This document shows, one piece after another, positions 35,895 through 44,823 of a DNA stretch of 64,000 nt. The notes under the pieces are model-generated. The model was not told the origin of the DNA. It searched no databases and saw only the letters and a list, made by a program, of their open reading frames with translations. The stretch spans positions 30,420-94,419 of the forward strand of contig CBDUXT010000008.1 of NCBI GenBank assembly GCA_965371245.1. The letters are read 5' to 3'. How positions within the stretch are numbered: position 1 is the first letter of the stretch; each line of letters starts with the position of its first letter. Made by a program: the position numbers and the translations under genes. The stretch comes from CBDUXT01 sp965371245. GTDB taxonomy: Bacteria; Planctomycetota; Phycisphaerae; UBA1845.

Positions 35895-36407
35895 CTAACC
35901 AGCCAGTTGCACGCCCCGAAGTTGCTCGATCTCTTCCCGCGTAAACATGCTCATCAAACCGTTGAACGTCGCCTGAACCAGGTTGCGCGGGCTGTTCGAG
36001 CCGTAACTCTTGGTCAACACGTCGTGCAGACCGGCAAGCTCAAGAACCGCGCGCACACTGGAGCCCGCGATCACACCCGTTCCCGGCCTGGCCGGAACCA
36101 TGACCACCCGGCTGGCACCGAAACGCCCGATCACGCGGTGCGGAAGCGTCCCGCCAAGGATCTTCACCTTGCACATGTCGCGCGTCGCATTCTTCCGGCC
36201 CTTTTCCACGGCCGAGGGAACCTCGACCGATTTTCCGTAGCCAATGCCGACGCGACCCTTGCGATCACCCACCACCACCAGCGCGCCGAAGCTGAACCGG
36301 CGCCCGCCTTTAACGACGGCGGCGCAGCGGTTGATCTTTACGACGATCTCGTCGGGGCCGTCGCTGTCACCGCCGCGACCTGGGTTAGACTGTCTCGATT
36401 TACCCAT
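35895..36407 (-). CDS. rpsE: 30S ribosomal protein S5
   Basis: 170 residues. The S5 double-stranded RNA-binding domain (CAAVVKGGRRFSFGALVVVG) and the C-terminal IAGSSVRAVLELAGLHDVLT are intact. S5 contributes to decoding accuracy and mRNA unwinding. Between rplR and rplO. Confidence 0.98.
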   Translation of the reverse strand: MGKSRQSNPGRGGDSDGPDEIVVKINRCAAVVKGGRRFSFGALVVVGDRKGRVGIGYGKSVEVPSAVEKGRKNATRDMCKVKILGGTLPHRVIGRFGASRVVMVPARPGTGVIAGSSVRAVLELAGLHDVLTKSYGSNSPRNLVQATFNGLMSMFTREEIEQLRGVQLAG

Positions 36408-36439
36408 CGTTACCTCGTGCAGGTTTCAACGTACCAGCG

Positions 36440-36808
36440 TCAAAACGACAACCCACCCTCGCGCGCGGCATCGGCCAAACTCTTCACCCGGCCGCCGAAT
36501 CGGTACCCGTTTCGATCGAACCGAACGACTTGAATGTTCTTCGCCTTCGCTCGCTCCGCCAGCGCCAGCCCGATCGTCTTCGCGGCCGCGACGTTCCCGC
36601 CGTTGCTGATCTTGTCACGAAGATCCTTGCTCCGCGTACTCGCCTCGCAAAGGGTCACGCCGCGATCGTCATCGACGATCTGAGCATAAATATGCTTAAG
36701 CGAACGTTGAACGGTCAGACGCGGCCTTTCCATCGTCCCGAAGGTGCGCTTTCGGATCCCACGCTTGCGTCGCGCTCGCCGAACTGTCTTGATCGTACTG
36801 GCTTTCAT
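36440..36808 (-). CDS. rplR: 50S ribosomal protein L18
   Basis: 5S rRNA-binding protein, 122 residues from the ATG at 36808. RRKRGIRKRTFGTMERPRLT, HIYAQIVDDDRGVTL and the C-terminal GYRFGGRVKSLADAAREGGL fit L18. The frame is open upstream across the end of rplF, but L18 similarity begins at this ATG. Confidence 0.96.
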   Translation of the reverse strand: MKASTIKTVRRARRKRGIRKRTFGTMERPRLTVQRSLKHIYAQIVDDDRGVTLCEASTRSKDLRDKISNGGNVAAAKTIGLALAERAKAKNIQVVRFDRNGYRFGGRVKSLADAAREGGLSF

Positions 36809-36846
36809 TGTCCTGCTCGTAAGACCCCGTGCGGTCGGCGACCGGC

Positions 36847-37443
36847 CTATCCCGCGCCGGTCAACGCCTTGCCCTGCTTGCGGCGTACCTGCTCGTCGTC
36901 GTAACGGATGCCCTTGCCCTTGTATGGCTCGGTTTTTCGGCACGCGCGAATCTCGGCCGCGAACTGACCGACCCGTTGCTTATCGTTTCCGCGAATCAAC
37001 AGCGACGCCGGATCCGCGTCCCCGCGGGCGGCCTCCTTCTCCACGACGACCTCGAGACCCTCGGGAACCGCCATCTCGAACTGCGACCCGAGGCCGCGCC
37101 GACGCCCGGAAAACCCGACGTTCAGGTGCAGCGTCCGACCCTGCAGTTTGCAGTTGTATCCCGTCCCGTAGATCAACAATCGACGCTCAAAGCCTTCGGA
37201 TGCGCCTTTGACCATATTGGCGATCAGCGCCCGGGTCAGCCCATGGTTGGCCCGAGCTTGCTTCGTGTCATCGACGCGCGTCACCTCCAGGACCGATCGG
37301 CCCGCGTCGAGGTGAACCTTGGCCGTCGCCGGGTGGACCCAGGCGCTCGTGCCCTTCGGCCCGGACACACTGACCTCGCGCCCCGCCACCTTCACGGTGA
37401 CGCCGGTGGGAACAGCGATCGGCAGTTTTCCGATTCTGGACAT
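36847..37443 (-). CDS. rplF: 50S ribosomal protein L6
   Basis: 198 residues, slightly longer than the usual 175-180. MSRIGKLPIAVPTGVTVKVA and the C-terminal signature (ACRKTEPYKGKGIRYDDEQV) are diagnostic; it sits near the GTPase-associated centre. Between rpsH and rplR. Confidence 0.98.
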   Translation of the reverse strand: MSRIGKLPIAVPTGVTVKVAGREVSVSGPKGTSAWVHPATAKVHLDAGRSVLEVTRVDDTKQARANHGLTRALIANMVKGASEGFERRLLIYGTGYNCKLQGRTLHLNVGFSGRRRGLGSQFEMAVPEGLEVVVEKEAARGDADPASLLIRGNDKQRVGQFAAEIRACRKTEPYKGKGIRYDDEQVRRKQGKALTGAG

Positions 37444-37461
37444 CGGTCTTTCCTTGTCCGC

Positions 37462-37857
37462 CTAGTAGACGGTACAGAGAACCTCGCCACTGACGTTCCG
37501 CTCACGGCAGACCCGATCACTTAACACACCCTGGTTGGTGGAGACGATCGCAATGCCAAGCCCATCGAGCACGCGCGGCAAGTCCGCCGTCCCGCGATAG
37601 ACCCGGCATCCGCATTTGGAGATCCGGTCGATCGCGTGGATCACATCTTCGCCGCGAGCGCCGTACTTCAGGTCGATTCGCAGCAAGTTCTGCTTGCCGT
37701 CTTCGATCACGTCGAACCCGCTGACGTAGCCTTCGTCGCGCAGCACACCCGCGATGCCGATCTTGATCTTCGAGGCCGGAATCGTCACTTGCTTGTGCCG
37801 GCGGCTCACCGCATTGCGAACTCGCGTCAGCATGTCGGCAATCGGGTCAGACCACAT
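37462..37857 (-). CDS. rpsH: 30S ribosomal protein S8
   Basis: 131 residues. DPIADMLTRVRNAVSRRHKQ and the C-terminal region GIAIVSTNQGVLSDRVCRER, the 16S rRNA-binding signature, are present. In Escherichia S8 also represses the spc operon. Confidence 0.98.
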   Translation of the reverse strand: MWSDPIADMLTRVRNAVSRRHKQVTIPASKIKIGIAGVLRDEGYVSGFDVIEDGKQNLLRIDLKYGARGEDVIHAIDRISKCGCRVYRGTADLPRVLDGLGIAIVSTNQGVLSDRVCRERNVSGEVLCTVY

Positions 37858-37908
37858 GATTCATTCGCTCCGTCGCGTCGGCGGGGCTCACACGAGCCCG
37901 ACTGCTGC

Positions 37909-38094
37909 CTACCAACTCGCCTTTCGGATTCCGGGAATCAACCCCTCGTGGGCGAGGTTCCGGAAACAGATCCGGCAGATTCTGAACTTCCGGTACACGG
38001 CCCGCTGCCGCCCGCACAGTTCACATCGTCGTACGACACGACATGCAAACTTCGGTTCCCGCTTTGCCTTCGCGATCCAAGCCTTCGTCGCCAT
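37909..38094 (-). CDS. rpsN: 30S ribosomal protein S14, zinc form
   Basis: 61 residues, the short type Z form. Zinc ligands are CELC (Cys24, Cys27) and CRIC (Cys40, Cys43). Its ATG overlaps the rplE stop by one base (TGATG), indicating coupled translation. Together with L36 and S4 it shows that this genome keeps zinc-binding versions of several ribosomal proteins. Confidence 0.97.
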   Translation of the reverse strand: MATKAWIAKAKREPKFACRVVRRCELCGRQRAVYRKFRICRICFRNLAHEGLIPGIRKASW

Positions 38095-38651
38095 CAGTTC
38101 GCCTGCTCTTCCGTCTTGCGAAACGGCATACCCAGCCGCTCCAACAACTCACGGGCGTCCGAATCGCGCCGCGCGCTCGTGACAAACGTGATGTTCATGC
38201 CGTGCGCGTGCGTCACACTCGACAAGTCGATCTCCGCAAAAATGGCCTGATCCGAGATGCCCATCGAGTAGTTCCCGCGACCATCGAAACTACGCGGATT
38301 CAAGCCGCGAAAGTCTCTCATACGCGGGATGGCGGCGTTCACCAGACGATCGAAGAACTCGTACATCCGCAGGCCGCGTATCGTCACACGGACACCGACC
38401 TCGTAACCTTTGCGAGTCTTGAAATTCGACACGGCCTTTCGAGCCCGACGAACCTGCGGCTTTTGCCCCGTGATCCTCGCCAGATCCTTGGACACCGCCC
38501 CAAGCCGATTCTTGTCCACCACCGGGGACCCGGTTCCGGCCGACACCACGATCTTCGTCAGGCGCGGAACGGCCATCGGATTGTCAACCTCCAACGCCGT
38601 CTTCAACTCAGCGTGAATCTCTTGTCTGTAGCGTTCCAACAACCTTGCCAT
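38094..38651 (-). CDS. rplE: 50S ribosomal protein L5
   Basis: 185 residues; binds 5S rRNA and contacts P-site tRNA. MARLLERYRQEIHAELKTAL, VRVTIRGLRMYEFFDRLVNA and FRGLNPRSFDGRGNYSMGIS are typical. Last codon overlaps rpsN. Confidence 0.98.
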   Translation of the reverse strand: MARLLERYRQEIHAELKTALEVDNPMAVPRLTKIVVSAGTGSPVVDKNRLGAVSKDLARITGQKPQVRRARKAVSNFKTRKGYEVGVRVTIRGLRMYEFFDRLVNAAIPRMRDFRGLNPRSFDGRGNYSMGISDQAIFAEIDLSSVTHAHGMNITFVTSARRDSDARELLERLGMPFRKTEEQAN

Positions 38652-38683
38652 AGCATCACGATCTTGCGGACCCGCCGCAGTGC

Positions 38684-39043
38684 CTAACCTTCGACCTTCT
38701 CCGATCGCGTCAGCGTGTGCAGGGTCGTCCCCGTCGTACTGACGCGCTGCTTCTGGGACACCTTCCCTGACTTGTCGCGCTTCACCTCGAACCGAACGCG
38801 GCGTCCCTTGCCGGCGATGGAGTCGTAGGGAAGCACGTTGGAAATATGGATCGGCGCCTCTTTCTGGACCCGACCACCCTGTGGGTTTCGACGGGTCGGG
38901 CGGACATGGCGATACACCATGTTCACGCCCTCGACCAGCACCCTACCCGACGCCAAGTCCACTCGAAGGATCTTACCGCGCGCGCCGCGGTGGTCGCCGC
39001 TGATGATCTCGACCAGGTCGTTTTTTCGTACGTGAACCGCCAT
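38684..39043 (-). CDS. rplX: 50S ribosomal protein L24
   Basis: 119 residues from the ATG at 39043. The KOW motif is in the N-terminal half (VRKNDLVEIISGDHRGARGK), followed by GVNMVYRHVRPTRRNPQGGR. An early assembly initiator of the 50S subunit. The basic C-terminal half is slightly longer than usual. Confidence 0.97.
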   Translation of the reverse strand: MAVHVRKNDLVEIISGDHRGARGKILRVDLASGRVLVEGVNMVYRHVRPTRRNPQGGRVQKEAPIHISNVLPYDSIAGKGRRVRFEVKRDKSGKVSQKQRVSTTGTTLHTLTRSEKVEG

Positions 39044-39096
39044 CGATCCATCCTCGTGGCTCCACGACCGGGCGCGGACCACCGTTGCGACTGTCG

Positions 39097-39513
39097 CTAA
39101 ACGACCTCCTCCGCGAGGGAGACGATCTTCATAAAGCTCAACTCACGCAGCTCTCTGGCCACCGCGCCGAAAATCCGCGTGCCGCGCGGCTCGTCTTTCT
39201 CATCCAAGAGGACGACCGCGTTCGAGTCGAAGCGGACATAGCTCCCGTCGCTTCGGCGAGTCGGCATCTTGATGCGAACCACGACCGCCTTTGCCTTGCG
39301 GCGCTTCGACCGGTCCTTGCGGTCGGCTCCACCGGAAAACTCGCTGTTGGGCAGCGACTTCTTCACCGCAACCAACACGATGTCCCCGATCCGGGCGGAC
39401 TTGAGCCGCTTCTTGCCGGCCCGGGCCGTGCTGCCCTTGTAGACGTTAATTACCATCGCGGACTTCGCGCCGGTGTTGTCGGCCACGTCCACCATGGTCT
39501 GCATTTGGATCAT
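39097..39513 (-). CDS. rplN: 50S ribosomal protein L14 with insertions
   Basis: 138 residues; the family is nearly always 120-124. MIQMQTMVDVADNTGAKSAM and GTRIFGAVARELRELSFMKI are L14. Compared with the Escherichia sequence as I recall it, about 7 extra residues (near KKRLKSARIGD) and about 9 (NSEFSGGADRKDRSKRRKA) are inserted, both basic. L14 lies at the 30S interface (bridges B5/B8), so the insertions may affect intersubunit contacts. GAGG 8 bases before the ATG supports the start. Confidence 0.97.
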   Translation of the reverse strand: MIQMQTMVDVADNTGAKSAMVINVYKGSTARAGKKRLKSARIGDIVLVAVKKSLPNSEFSGGADRKDRSKRRKAKAVVVRIKMPTRRSDGSYVRFDSNAVVLLDEKDEPRGTRIFGAVARELRELSFMKIVSLAEEVV

Positions 39514-39564
39514 GGTTCAAACCTCACCGCCCGGCTTCCTGAGCCGGCCGGATGGACTGTCTCG

Positions 39565-39846
39565 CTAGCCAAAAGCTCTGATCACTCGCAGGAGTCGCCA
39601 GCACTTCGTCTTGGACACCCGACGACACGACTCCACCTCGACGTAATCACCGACGTTGGCCTCGTTGTTCTCGTCGTGCGTGTGCAGGATCGTCGATCGC
39701 CGATAGTACTTTCCGTACTTGGCGTGCTTGACCATATACTGGAAACGCACGCGCACCGTCTTGTCGCCCTTGTCCGACACGACCGTGCCGTCACGACGAT
39801 CACGCTTGCCTCGTACCCGCACTGAATCACCCGCCACGTTCGTCAT
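39565..39846 (-). CDS. rpsQ: 30S ribosomal protein S17
   Basis: 93 residues. The OB-fold core with GTVVSDKGDKTVRVRFQYMV and a C-terminal VGDYVEVESCRRVSKTKCWR signature are clear. Binds 16S rRNA helices 7 and 11. Between rpmC and rplN. Confidence 0.97.
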   Translation of the reverse strand: MTNVAGDSVRVRGKRDRRDGTVVSDKGDKTVRVRFQYMVKHAKYGKYYRRSTILHTHDENNEANVGDYVEVESCRRVSKTKCWRLLRVIRAFG

Positions 39847-39888
39847 CGTTTCCCGCTAGAGTCCCGGCTACGCCGCGGCGTACCGCCC

Positions 39889-40134
39889 TTATGCTCCTGC
39901 TCTTCGTTTGGCCGACTCGAGGTGAACCTGCGTCTCCTCGATCCCGGTTTCGCCCCGCTCCCGCAGGACCGTCAACACCCGGGCAATGTCCTGCCGACAG
40001 GCGAACAACTGGTTCGGGTTCTCGAGCTTTTCGGTGACGGCCTGGCTCCGCAGGTCGAACGAGTGCCGGCGCAGCCGATCCAACTCGCCGTGCAGCTCGG
40101 CCGTCTTCATCTCTCGAAATTCGCTCGCTCGCAT
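39889..40134 (-). CDS. rpmC: 50S ribosomal protein L29
   Basis: 81 residues; two-helix protein at the tunnel exit near L23. MRASEFREMKTAELHGELDR and FDLRSQAVTEKLENPNQLFA are characteristic. Slightly longer than the usual 60-70. Follows rplP by 10 bases. Confidence 0.96.
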   Translation of the reverse strand: MRASEFREMKTAELHGELDRLRRHSFDLRSQAVTEKLENPNQLFACRQDIARVLTVLRERGETGIEETQVHLESAKRRAGA

Positions 40135-40144
40135 GCCTGCGTCC

Positions 40145-40564
40145 TTACAATCCGTGCCGGCGCTTCACAAAACGACATCGGCAGGGCAGTTTATGGCAAA
40201 TGCGCTGCATGGCGATGCGGGCCACCTCTTCCTCGACACCGCTGATTTCGTAGAGAATCGTGCCTGCCCGCACACAGGCGACCCAATACGCCGGATCACC
40301 CTTTCCCTTACCCATCCGTGTTTCCAATGGCTTCGACGAGACCGGCTTCTGCGGGAAAATCCGAACGAAGACCCTGCCCTCGCGGTGCAGGTAGTGAGTG
40401 GCGGCCACACGCCCCGCCTCGATCTGCCGCGCCGTGATCCATTTTGAACTCAGCGCCTGGATGCCGTACTCGCCGAAGGCAACCGAATTGCCTCGGGTGG
40501 CCGTCCCGCGGAGCTTCCCCCGCTGACTCTTTCGCCACTTGACTCGCTTCGGCATCAACGCCAT
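40145..40564 (-). CDS. rplP: 50S ribosomal protein L16
   Basis: 139 residues. MPKRVKWRKSQRGKLRGTAT, FGEYGIQALSSKWITARQIE and the A-site-facing RMGKGKGDPAYWVACVR are diagnostic. The ATG at 40564 (GGAG 8 bases upstream) adds three residues before the conserved MPKR, which is a second possible start at 40555. Confidence 0.97.
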   Translation of the reverse strand: MALMPKRVKWRKSQRGKLRGTATRGNSVAFGEYGIQALSSKWITARQIEAGRVAATHYLHREGRVFVRIFPQKPVSSKPLETRMGKGKGDPAYWVACVRAGTILYEISGVEEEVARIAMQRICHKLPCRCRFVKRRHGL

Positions 40565-40609
40565 GACATCTGCTCCGTGGGCGCCGAGCGAACCCGGCGT
40601 AACAACTCG

Positions 40610-41317
40610 CTATCCGCGTTTTCCACGTCGGCCCTCTCGCCCACGCCCCATGGTGGAACCCTCGGGCACCGCCGCCTCTTCACCGTACCGCCCGTGGTAA
40701 AGCCAAACCTTGATACCAATGGTTCCGGTCTTGGTACACGAGGTCGCCGTGCCATATTCGACATGGGCCTGAAGGGTATGAAGCGGAATCGAGCCGCGAA
40801 TCTGCGTCTCCTGCCGCGCCATCTCCGCACCGCCGAGCCGCCCCTTGCACATGATCTTTATGCCAAGGGCCCCGGCGGCCATCGCCGCCTCCATACGCAT
40901 CTTCATCACCCGACGAAAACTCGTCCGCTTCTTGAGCTGCTCCGCGATCCCTTCGGCGATCAGCTTGGCATTCCGGTCGGGAACCTTGATCTCGACAACG
41001 TTCAGGTTGATCTTCCGGTCGATCAGATCCTCAAGGTGCTCCTTGAGCTTGTCCACCTCGGCGCCCTTGGCCCCGATGACCAGACCGGGGCGGGCCGTGT
41101 GCAGGTACACTCGGACCTCATCACGGGTTCGCTGGATCTCGACCTTGGCGACCGCGGCATACGGAGGCTGACGGTTCAGCTTCTGATCCACGAACTTGCG
41201 GATTCGCTGATCCTCGATCAGGAATTCCGCGAAGGCCGCCTTCGGCGCAAACCAGCGCGAACGCCAGTCCTCCGTGATTCCGATTCGAAACCCTGTTGGG
41301 TTGACCTTTTGTCCCAC
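40610..41317 (-). CDS. rpsC: 30S ribosomal protein S3, GTG start
   Basis: 235 residues. The GTG at 41317 is chosen because GQKVNPTGFRIGI, the universal S3 N-terminus, begins there and GGGAG lies 8 bases upstream. KH domain (ARPGLVIGAKGAEVDKLKEH) and the C-terminal GTIGIKVWLYHGRYGE are intact. S3 lines the mRNA entry channel. Confidence 0.97.
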   Translation of the reverse strand: MGQKVNPTGFRIGITEDWRSRWFAPKAAFAEFLIEDQRIRKFVDQKLNRQPPYAAVAKVEIQRTRDEVRVYLHTARPGLVIGAKGAEVDKLKEHLEDLIDRKINLNVVEIKVPDRNAKLIAEGIAEQLKKRTSFRRVMKMRMEAAMAAGALGIKIMCKGRLGGAEMARQETQIRGSIPLHTLQAHVEYGTATSCTKTGTIGIKVWLYHGRYGEEAAVPEGSTMGRGREGRRGKRG

Positions 41318-41366
41318 AGTGTCGGCTCCCGTCGCGGCCAATCGCCGCCACGAACACAGATTCCCG

Positions 41367-41720
41367 TCAGCCTTCCGCCACCTTCACAACGATGTGGCTC
41401 GTCCGTTTCGCGATCGGGTGGGCGCGCCCGCGGTCCTTGGGTCGCCAACGTCGATAGTAAGGTCCGCCATCCACCTTCGCCTCTATGACGTAAAGTCGAT
41501 GCATGTCCGCCTCGTCCTCGTCCGCACTGACCATGGCGGATTTGAGAACCGCCTCGATCATCCGCGCGCTGCGCCGGTGGTTGAATCGCAACTGATCGAG
41601 CGCCTCGGCACAGCGACGCCCGCGAATCAGGTCGATGACCAGCCGCGCCTTTCGCGGGGAAATCCGCGCGAAACGAAACACGGAGGTAAAGGTCCGCTTG
41701 TCGTCCAAAGCTGTGTCCAC
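41367..41720 (-). CDS. rplV: 50S ribosomal protein L22
   Basis: 117 residues. ISPRKARLVIDLIRGRRCAE and the tunnel-lining beta-hairpin (VDGGPYYRRWRPKDRGRAHP) identify it. Macrolide-relevant hairpin has no visible deletion. Confidence 0.97.
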   Translation of the reverse strand: MDTALDDKRTFTSVFRFARISPRKARLVIDLIRGRRCAEALDQLRFNHRRSARMIEAVLKSAMVSADEDEADMHRLYVIEAKVDGGPYYRRWRPKDRGRAHPIAKRTSHIVVKVAEG

Positions 41721-41761
41721 TCAACTCACCAAGCGATTCGCCGGGTACGCGCGCGATCGCC

Positions 41762-42034
41762 CTATTTTCTCTTCTTGCCGCCTGAATGACCGCGGAACGT
41801 CCGAGTCGGGCTGAACTCGCCCAGCTTGTGCCCCACCATGTCCTCGGTGACATACACCGGCAAGAAAGCCTTGCCGTTATGCACCTCAAACCGGTGGCCG
41901 ACGAACTCCGGAACGATCGTACATCGTCGTGACCACGTCTTGATCGGCGCCGTTCCGCCGGCGGCCTTGATATTCATCACCTTCCGAAAGAGCTTCTCCT
42001 CGACGAAAGGCCCCTTCTTCTGCGATCGCGCCAT
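41762..42034 (-). CDS. rpsS: 30S ribosomal protein S19
   Basis: 90 residues. MARSQKKGPFVEEKLFRKVM, TWSRRCTIVPEFVGHRFEVH and the C-terminal GEFSPTRTFRGHSGGKKRK are diagnostic. Head protein next to S13. Confidence 0.98.
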   Translation of the reverse strand: MARSQKKGPFVEEKLFRKVMNIKAAGGTAPIKTWSRRCTIVPEFVGHRFEVHNGKAFLPVYVTEDMVGHKLGEFSPTRTFRGHSGGKKRK

Positions 42035-42086
42035 CTTCGGTCTTCCCTGTCACGGAGCGGCCACACGCCGACCCACTGACGTCCGT

Positions 42087-42953
42087 CTAGTGTTTGGGCG
42101 ACGGAAGCTGCCCGTAACGCCGGCTCTTTCGCCGGCGAATAATACGCTTGTTCGACGCCTTGTGCTTCGGACGCGTACGCGACCCCTTGGCCAGCTTCCC
42201 GGTGGGACTACAAGGGTGGCGACCGCCGCCGCTTCGACCCTCGCCACCGCCCAGCGGGTGCGCCACCGGGTTGGTCGCCGTACCGCGAACGTGCGGTCGC
42301 CGACCTCGATGCCGGGTTCGGCCGGCTTTGCCCCATCGGAGGTTCTGGTGGTCGGCGTTACCGATCCGGCCTATCGTTGCTCGACAGGCGGAATGGACCT
42401 CGCGCATTTCGCCGGAGGGCAACGTGATGATCGCCCAACCTCCGTCTCGGGAGAGGAGCCGGGCGGAAACACCCGCGCTGCGAACCAGTTTTCCGCCCTG
42501 GCCGGCGTTGAGTTCAATGTTGTGAACGTCGAGACCCGGTGGAATACTCTTGAGCGGCATCGCGTTCCCGCTCTTGGGCTCGACCTTCAAGCCGCTTTCG
42601 AGCACTTCGCCTACGCTCAAACCGACCGGCGCCAGGATATATCGCTTCTGCCCGTCCGCATATTTCAACAGGGCGATGTTACACGTGCGGTTGGGATCGT
42701 ACTCAATTGCCTCAACGGTGGCCAAAACGCCGTCTTTGTTGCGTTTGAAATCGATGCGCCGGTAGATCCGTCGCGCGCCGCCACCGCGGTGACGCGCCGT
42801 GATCTTGCCGTGATGATTCCGCCCGCCGGTCTTGCGAATCCGCTCGCAAAGAGACTTCTCGGGGCGCTTCCGCTTGTCCGAAATCTCGGCGAAGTCGTTG
42901 ACCGACGATGCCCGGCGTCCGGGGGATGTTGGCTTGTAGGTCTTTACGCCCAT
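42087..42953 (-). CDS. rplB: 50S ribosomal protein L2
   Basis: 288 residues; needed for peptidyl-transferase activity. YKPTSPGRRASSVNDFAEIS, RHRGGGARRIYRRIDFKRNK and the C-terminal VRGTATNPVAHPLGGGEGRS, including the conserved His of the active-site region, are all present. Slightly longer than the usual 273-276. Confidence 0.98.
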   Translation of the reverse strand: MGVKTYKPTSPGRRASSVNDFAEISDKRKRPEKSLCERIRKTGGRNHHGKITARHRGGGARRIYRRIDFKRNKDGVLATVEAIEYDPNRTCNIALLKYADGQKRYILAPVGLSVGEVLESGLKVEPKSGNAMPLKSIPPGLDVHNIELNAGQGGKLVRSAGVSARLLSRDGGWAIITLPSGEMREVHSACRATIGRIGNADHQNLRWGKAGRTRHRGRRPHVRGTATNPVAHPLGGGEGRSGGGRHPCSPTGKLAKGSRTRPKHKASNKRIIRRRKSRRYGQLPSPKH

Positions 42954-43028
42954 ACCAAACCTCTACTTGGCGCCAATCCAGAGCGGCCGAACAGCCACGA
43001 GCCGTCCGGGGCGCCACCACTGCTTCCT

Positions 43029-43340
43029 TCAGAACAAATCAATATGGTGGTCCCCCGTGAGAACCACCACCGCTTTTTTCCAATTCGGCGTCTTGCCCAC
43101 CTTGTAGCGAACCCGACGAGACTTGCCCGTACGATTCGACGTACGCACCGAACGGACCTTGACGTTGTAGATCTTCTCGACCGCCTGCCGGATCATCGGC
43201 TTCGACGCATCCGGATGGACCTGGAAGGTGTAGGATCCACCGCGCGCCGGCTTGTGCTTGGTCGCCGCGTGCGAAAGACCCGCCTGATGCGTGCCCTTTT
43301 CGGTCACCAGCGGCCGTTTGATCACGTGGTAGATATCCAT
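43029..43340 (-). CDS. rplW: 50S ribosomal protein L23
   Basis: 103 residues. Docking site for trigger factor and SRP at the tunnel exit. MDIYHVIKRPLVTEKGTHQA and FQVHPDASKPMIRQAVEKIY are typical; KVRSVRTSNRTGKSRRVRY is the extended loop. Confidence 0.96.
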   Translation of the reverse strand: MDIYHVIKRPLVTEKGTHQAGLSHAATKHKPARGGSYTFQVHPDASKPMIRQAVEKIYNVKVRSVRTSNRTGKSRRVRYKVGKTPNWKKAVVVLTGDHHIDLF

Positions 43341-43352
43341 AATCGTCAGCCG

Positions 43353-44009
43353 CTAGTCCGAGCCGTCCTCGTCGCCGCCGCGCCACCGCACCGGGTCCGC
43401 CGCCAGGCAGCCGAAGGCCTGTTTCGAGAAAATCAACTTGCCGCGCCGGAGAACCTCGTACGCGTTGAGTTCTTCTACGACGCGAATTTCTGTCTTGGGG
43501 ATATTCCGGCCGGAAAGATACATGTTCTTGTCGTGTTGGTGTGTCGCCAGGAGGCAGCCGCCCTCGGCGCCAATGGCGGTCAACATCGTCGCCAGCGCCT
43601 TCGTACGAACCTCAGGAAAGGCCAGGTCATCGATGATCATCACCTGCCCGGCCTCGATTTTTGCCAGGACGGCGCTGTTGCGTGCCAGCCGGCGCATTTT
43701 CTTGGGAAACTCCTTCGTCCGCAGCGGTCGTCGCTTGGCGAACGCCATCCCGCCGCCGCGTCGGATCGGGGTTCGTCGCATACCCGCTCGGGCGTTCCCG
43801 GTACCCTTCTGTCGGTACAGTTTCTTCGTCGAGCCGGACACATCGCTGCGCCCCTTCGTCCGAGCGCTGTTTTGCCGTTGATGATCCAGATAGGCGACAA
43901 TGGCCTGTTTGATGAGCCGATGTCGAACCCGACCCCCCAACGCCTCCGGATCGATTTCCATCTCTCCGGCCGACTCACCCGCCATGTTGAACACAGGAAC
44001 AACGATCAT
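43353..44009 (-). CDS. rplD: 50S ribosomal protein L4
   Basis: 218 residues. The tunnel loop (YRQKGTGNARAGMRRTPIRR) is intact. The ATG at 44009 overlaps the rplC stop by ATGA. In Escherichia L4 controls the S10 operon; no equivalent leader was assigned here. Confidence 0.97.
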   Translation of the reverse strand: MIVVPVFNMAGESAGEMEIDPEALGGRVRHRLIKQAIVAYLDHQRQNSARTKGRSDVSGSTKKLYRQKGTGNARAGMRRTPIRRGGGMAFAKRRPLRTKEFPKKMRRLARNSAVLAKIEAGQVMIIDDLAFPEVRTKALATMLTAIGAEGGCLLATHQHDKNMYLSGRNIPKTEIRVVEELNAYEVLRRGKLIFSKQAFGCLAADPVRWRGGDEDGSD

Positions 44010-44671
44010 CCGCGCCCGCCCTGGCCTTTCTTCGTCGATATCCGAACAAACACCACCGAGCCCGTGGGACCCGCAACACTCCCTCGGACCAACAACAGAT
44101 CGTTGTCTTTATCTATCTTCACGACCCGCAGCCCGCCGGTGGTTCGCCGAACATGGCCGGTCTGTCCTGCCATTCGCTTGCCCTTCTTGATCCCACGACC
44201 GGTGGCACCTGGGGCATCACCGCCGATACTGCCCCCCGATCGATGCTTTCGTTCGACGCCGTGGGAAGCTTCTTTCCCGCCGAAGCCGTAACGCTTCATG
44301 ACGCCGGTGAAGCCTTTGCCCTTCGTCGTCCCGACCACATCGACGTACGTAACGCCTTCGCCCTCGAACTGCTCGACGGTCAAGACATCGCCACGGGAGA
44401 CACCGGCTCCTTCGGGCGTCCTGATCTCGCGAAGCGAACGCTTTGGACCCGTAGCCGCCCGGGCCGCGTGGCCGATCATCGCCCGGGTCGATCGATGCGG
44501 CTTGATTTCACGGAAACCTAGCTGAACGGCATCGTAGCCATCGATGTCCTTGGTTCGAACCTGCAGGACCACGCACGGGCCGGCCTGGATAACGGTCACG
44601 GGCTCGGCGCGCCCGTTTTCGCCGATGACCTGCGTCATCCCGATCTTTGTGCCAAGTAGCGCCGGAACCAT
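44006..44671 (-). CDS. rplC: 50S ribosomal protein L3
   Basis: 221 residues from the ATG at 44671, where LLGTKIGMTQVIGENGRAEP begins; a GTG five codons upstream is possible. The signature FTGVMKRYGFGGKEASHGVE is intact. The 152-base gap from rpsJ is the longest within the S10 series and has no recognisable gene. Confidence 0.97.
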   Translation of the reverse strand: MVPALLGTKIGMTQVIGENGRAEPVTVIQAGPCVVLQVRTKDIDGYDAVQLGFREIKPHRSTRAMIGHAARAATGPKRSLREIRTPEGAGVSRGDVLTVEQFEGEGVTYVDVVGTTKGKGFTGVMKRYGFGGKEASHGVERKHRSGGSIGGDAPGATGRGIKKGKRMAGQTGHVRRTTGGLRVVKIDKDNDLLLVRGSVAGPTGSVVFVRISTKKGQGGRG

Positions 44672-44823
44672 GAAGAACACCCACACTCGGTCGCCGAAGG
44701 GCTGGCGAACCTTTATTTCCTGACCTCGCGTGCGATCGAACTCACACGCCTTGTTTTGGTATCTGAAGACGAAACGACGTCGAACAACCCTCTGCGGGTA
44801 CCGTGCAGCGAACGCTAATGGTT

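Noticed and set aside
41826..44291. 821-codon plus-strand open frame
   Set aside because: Antisense across rplC to rpsS; no signal of a protein family and very Arg/Pro-rich.
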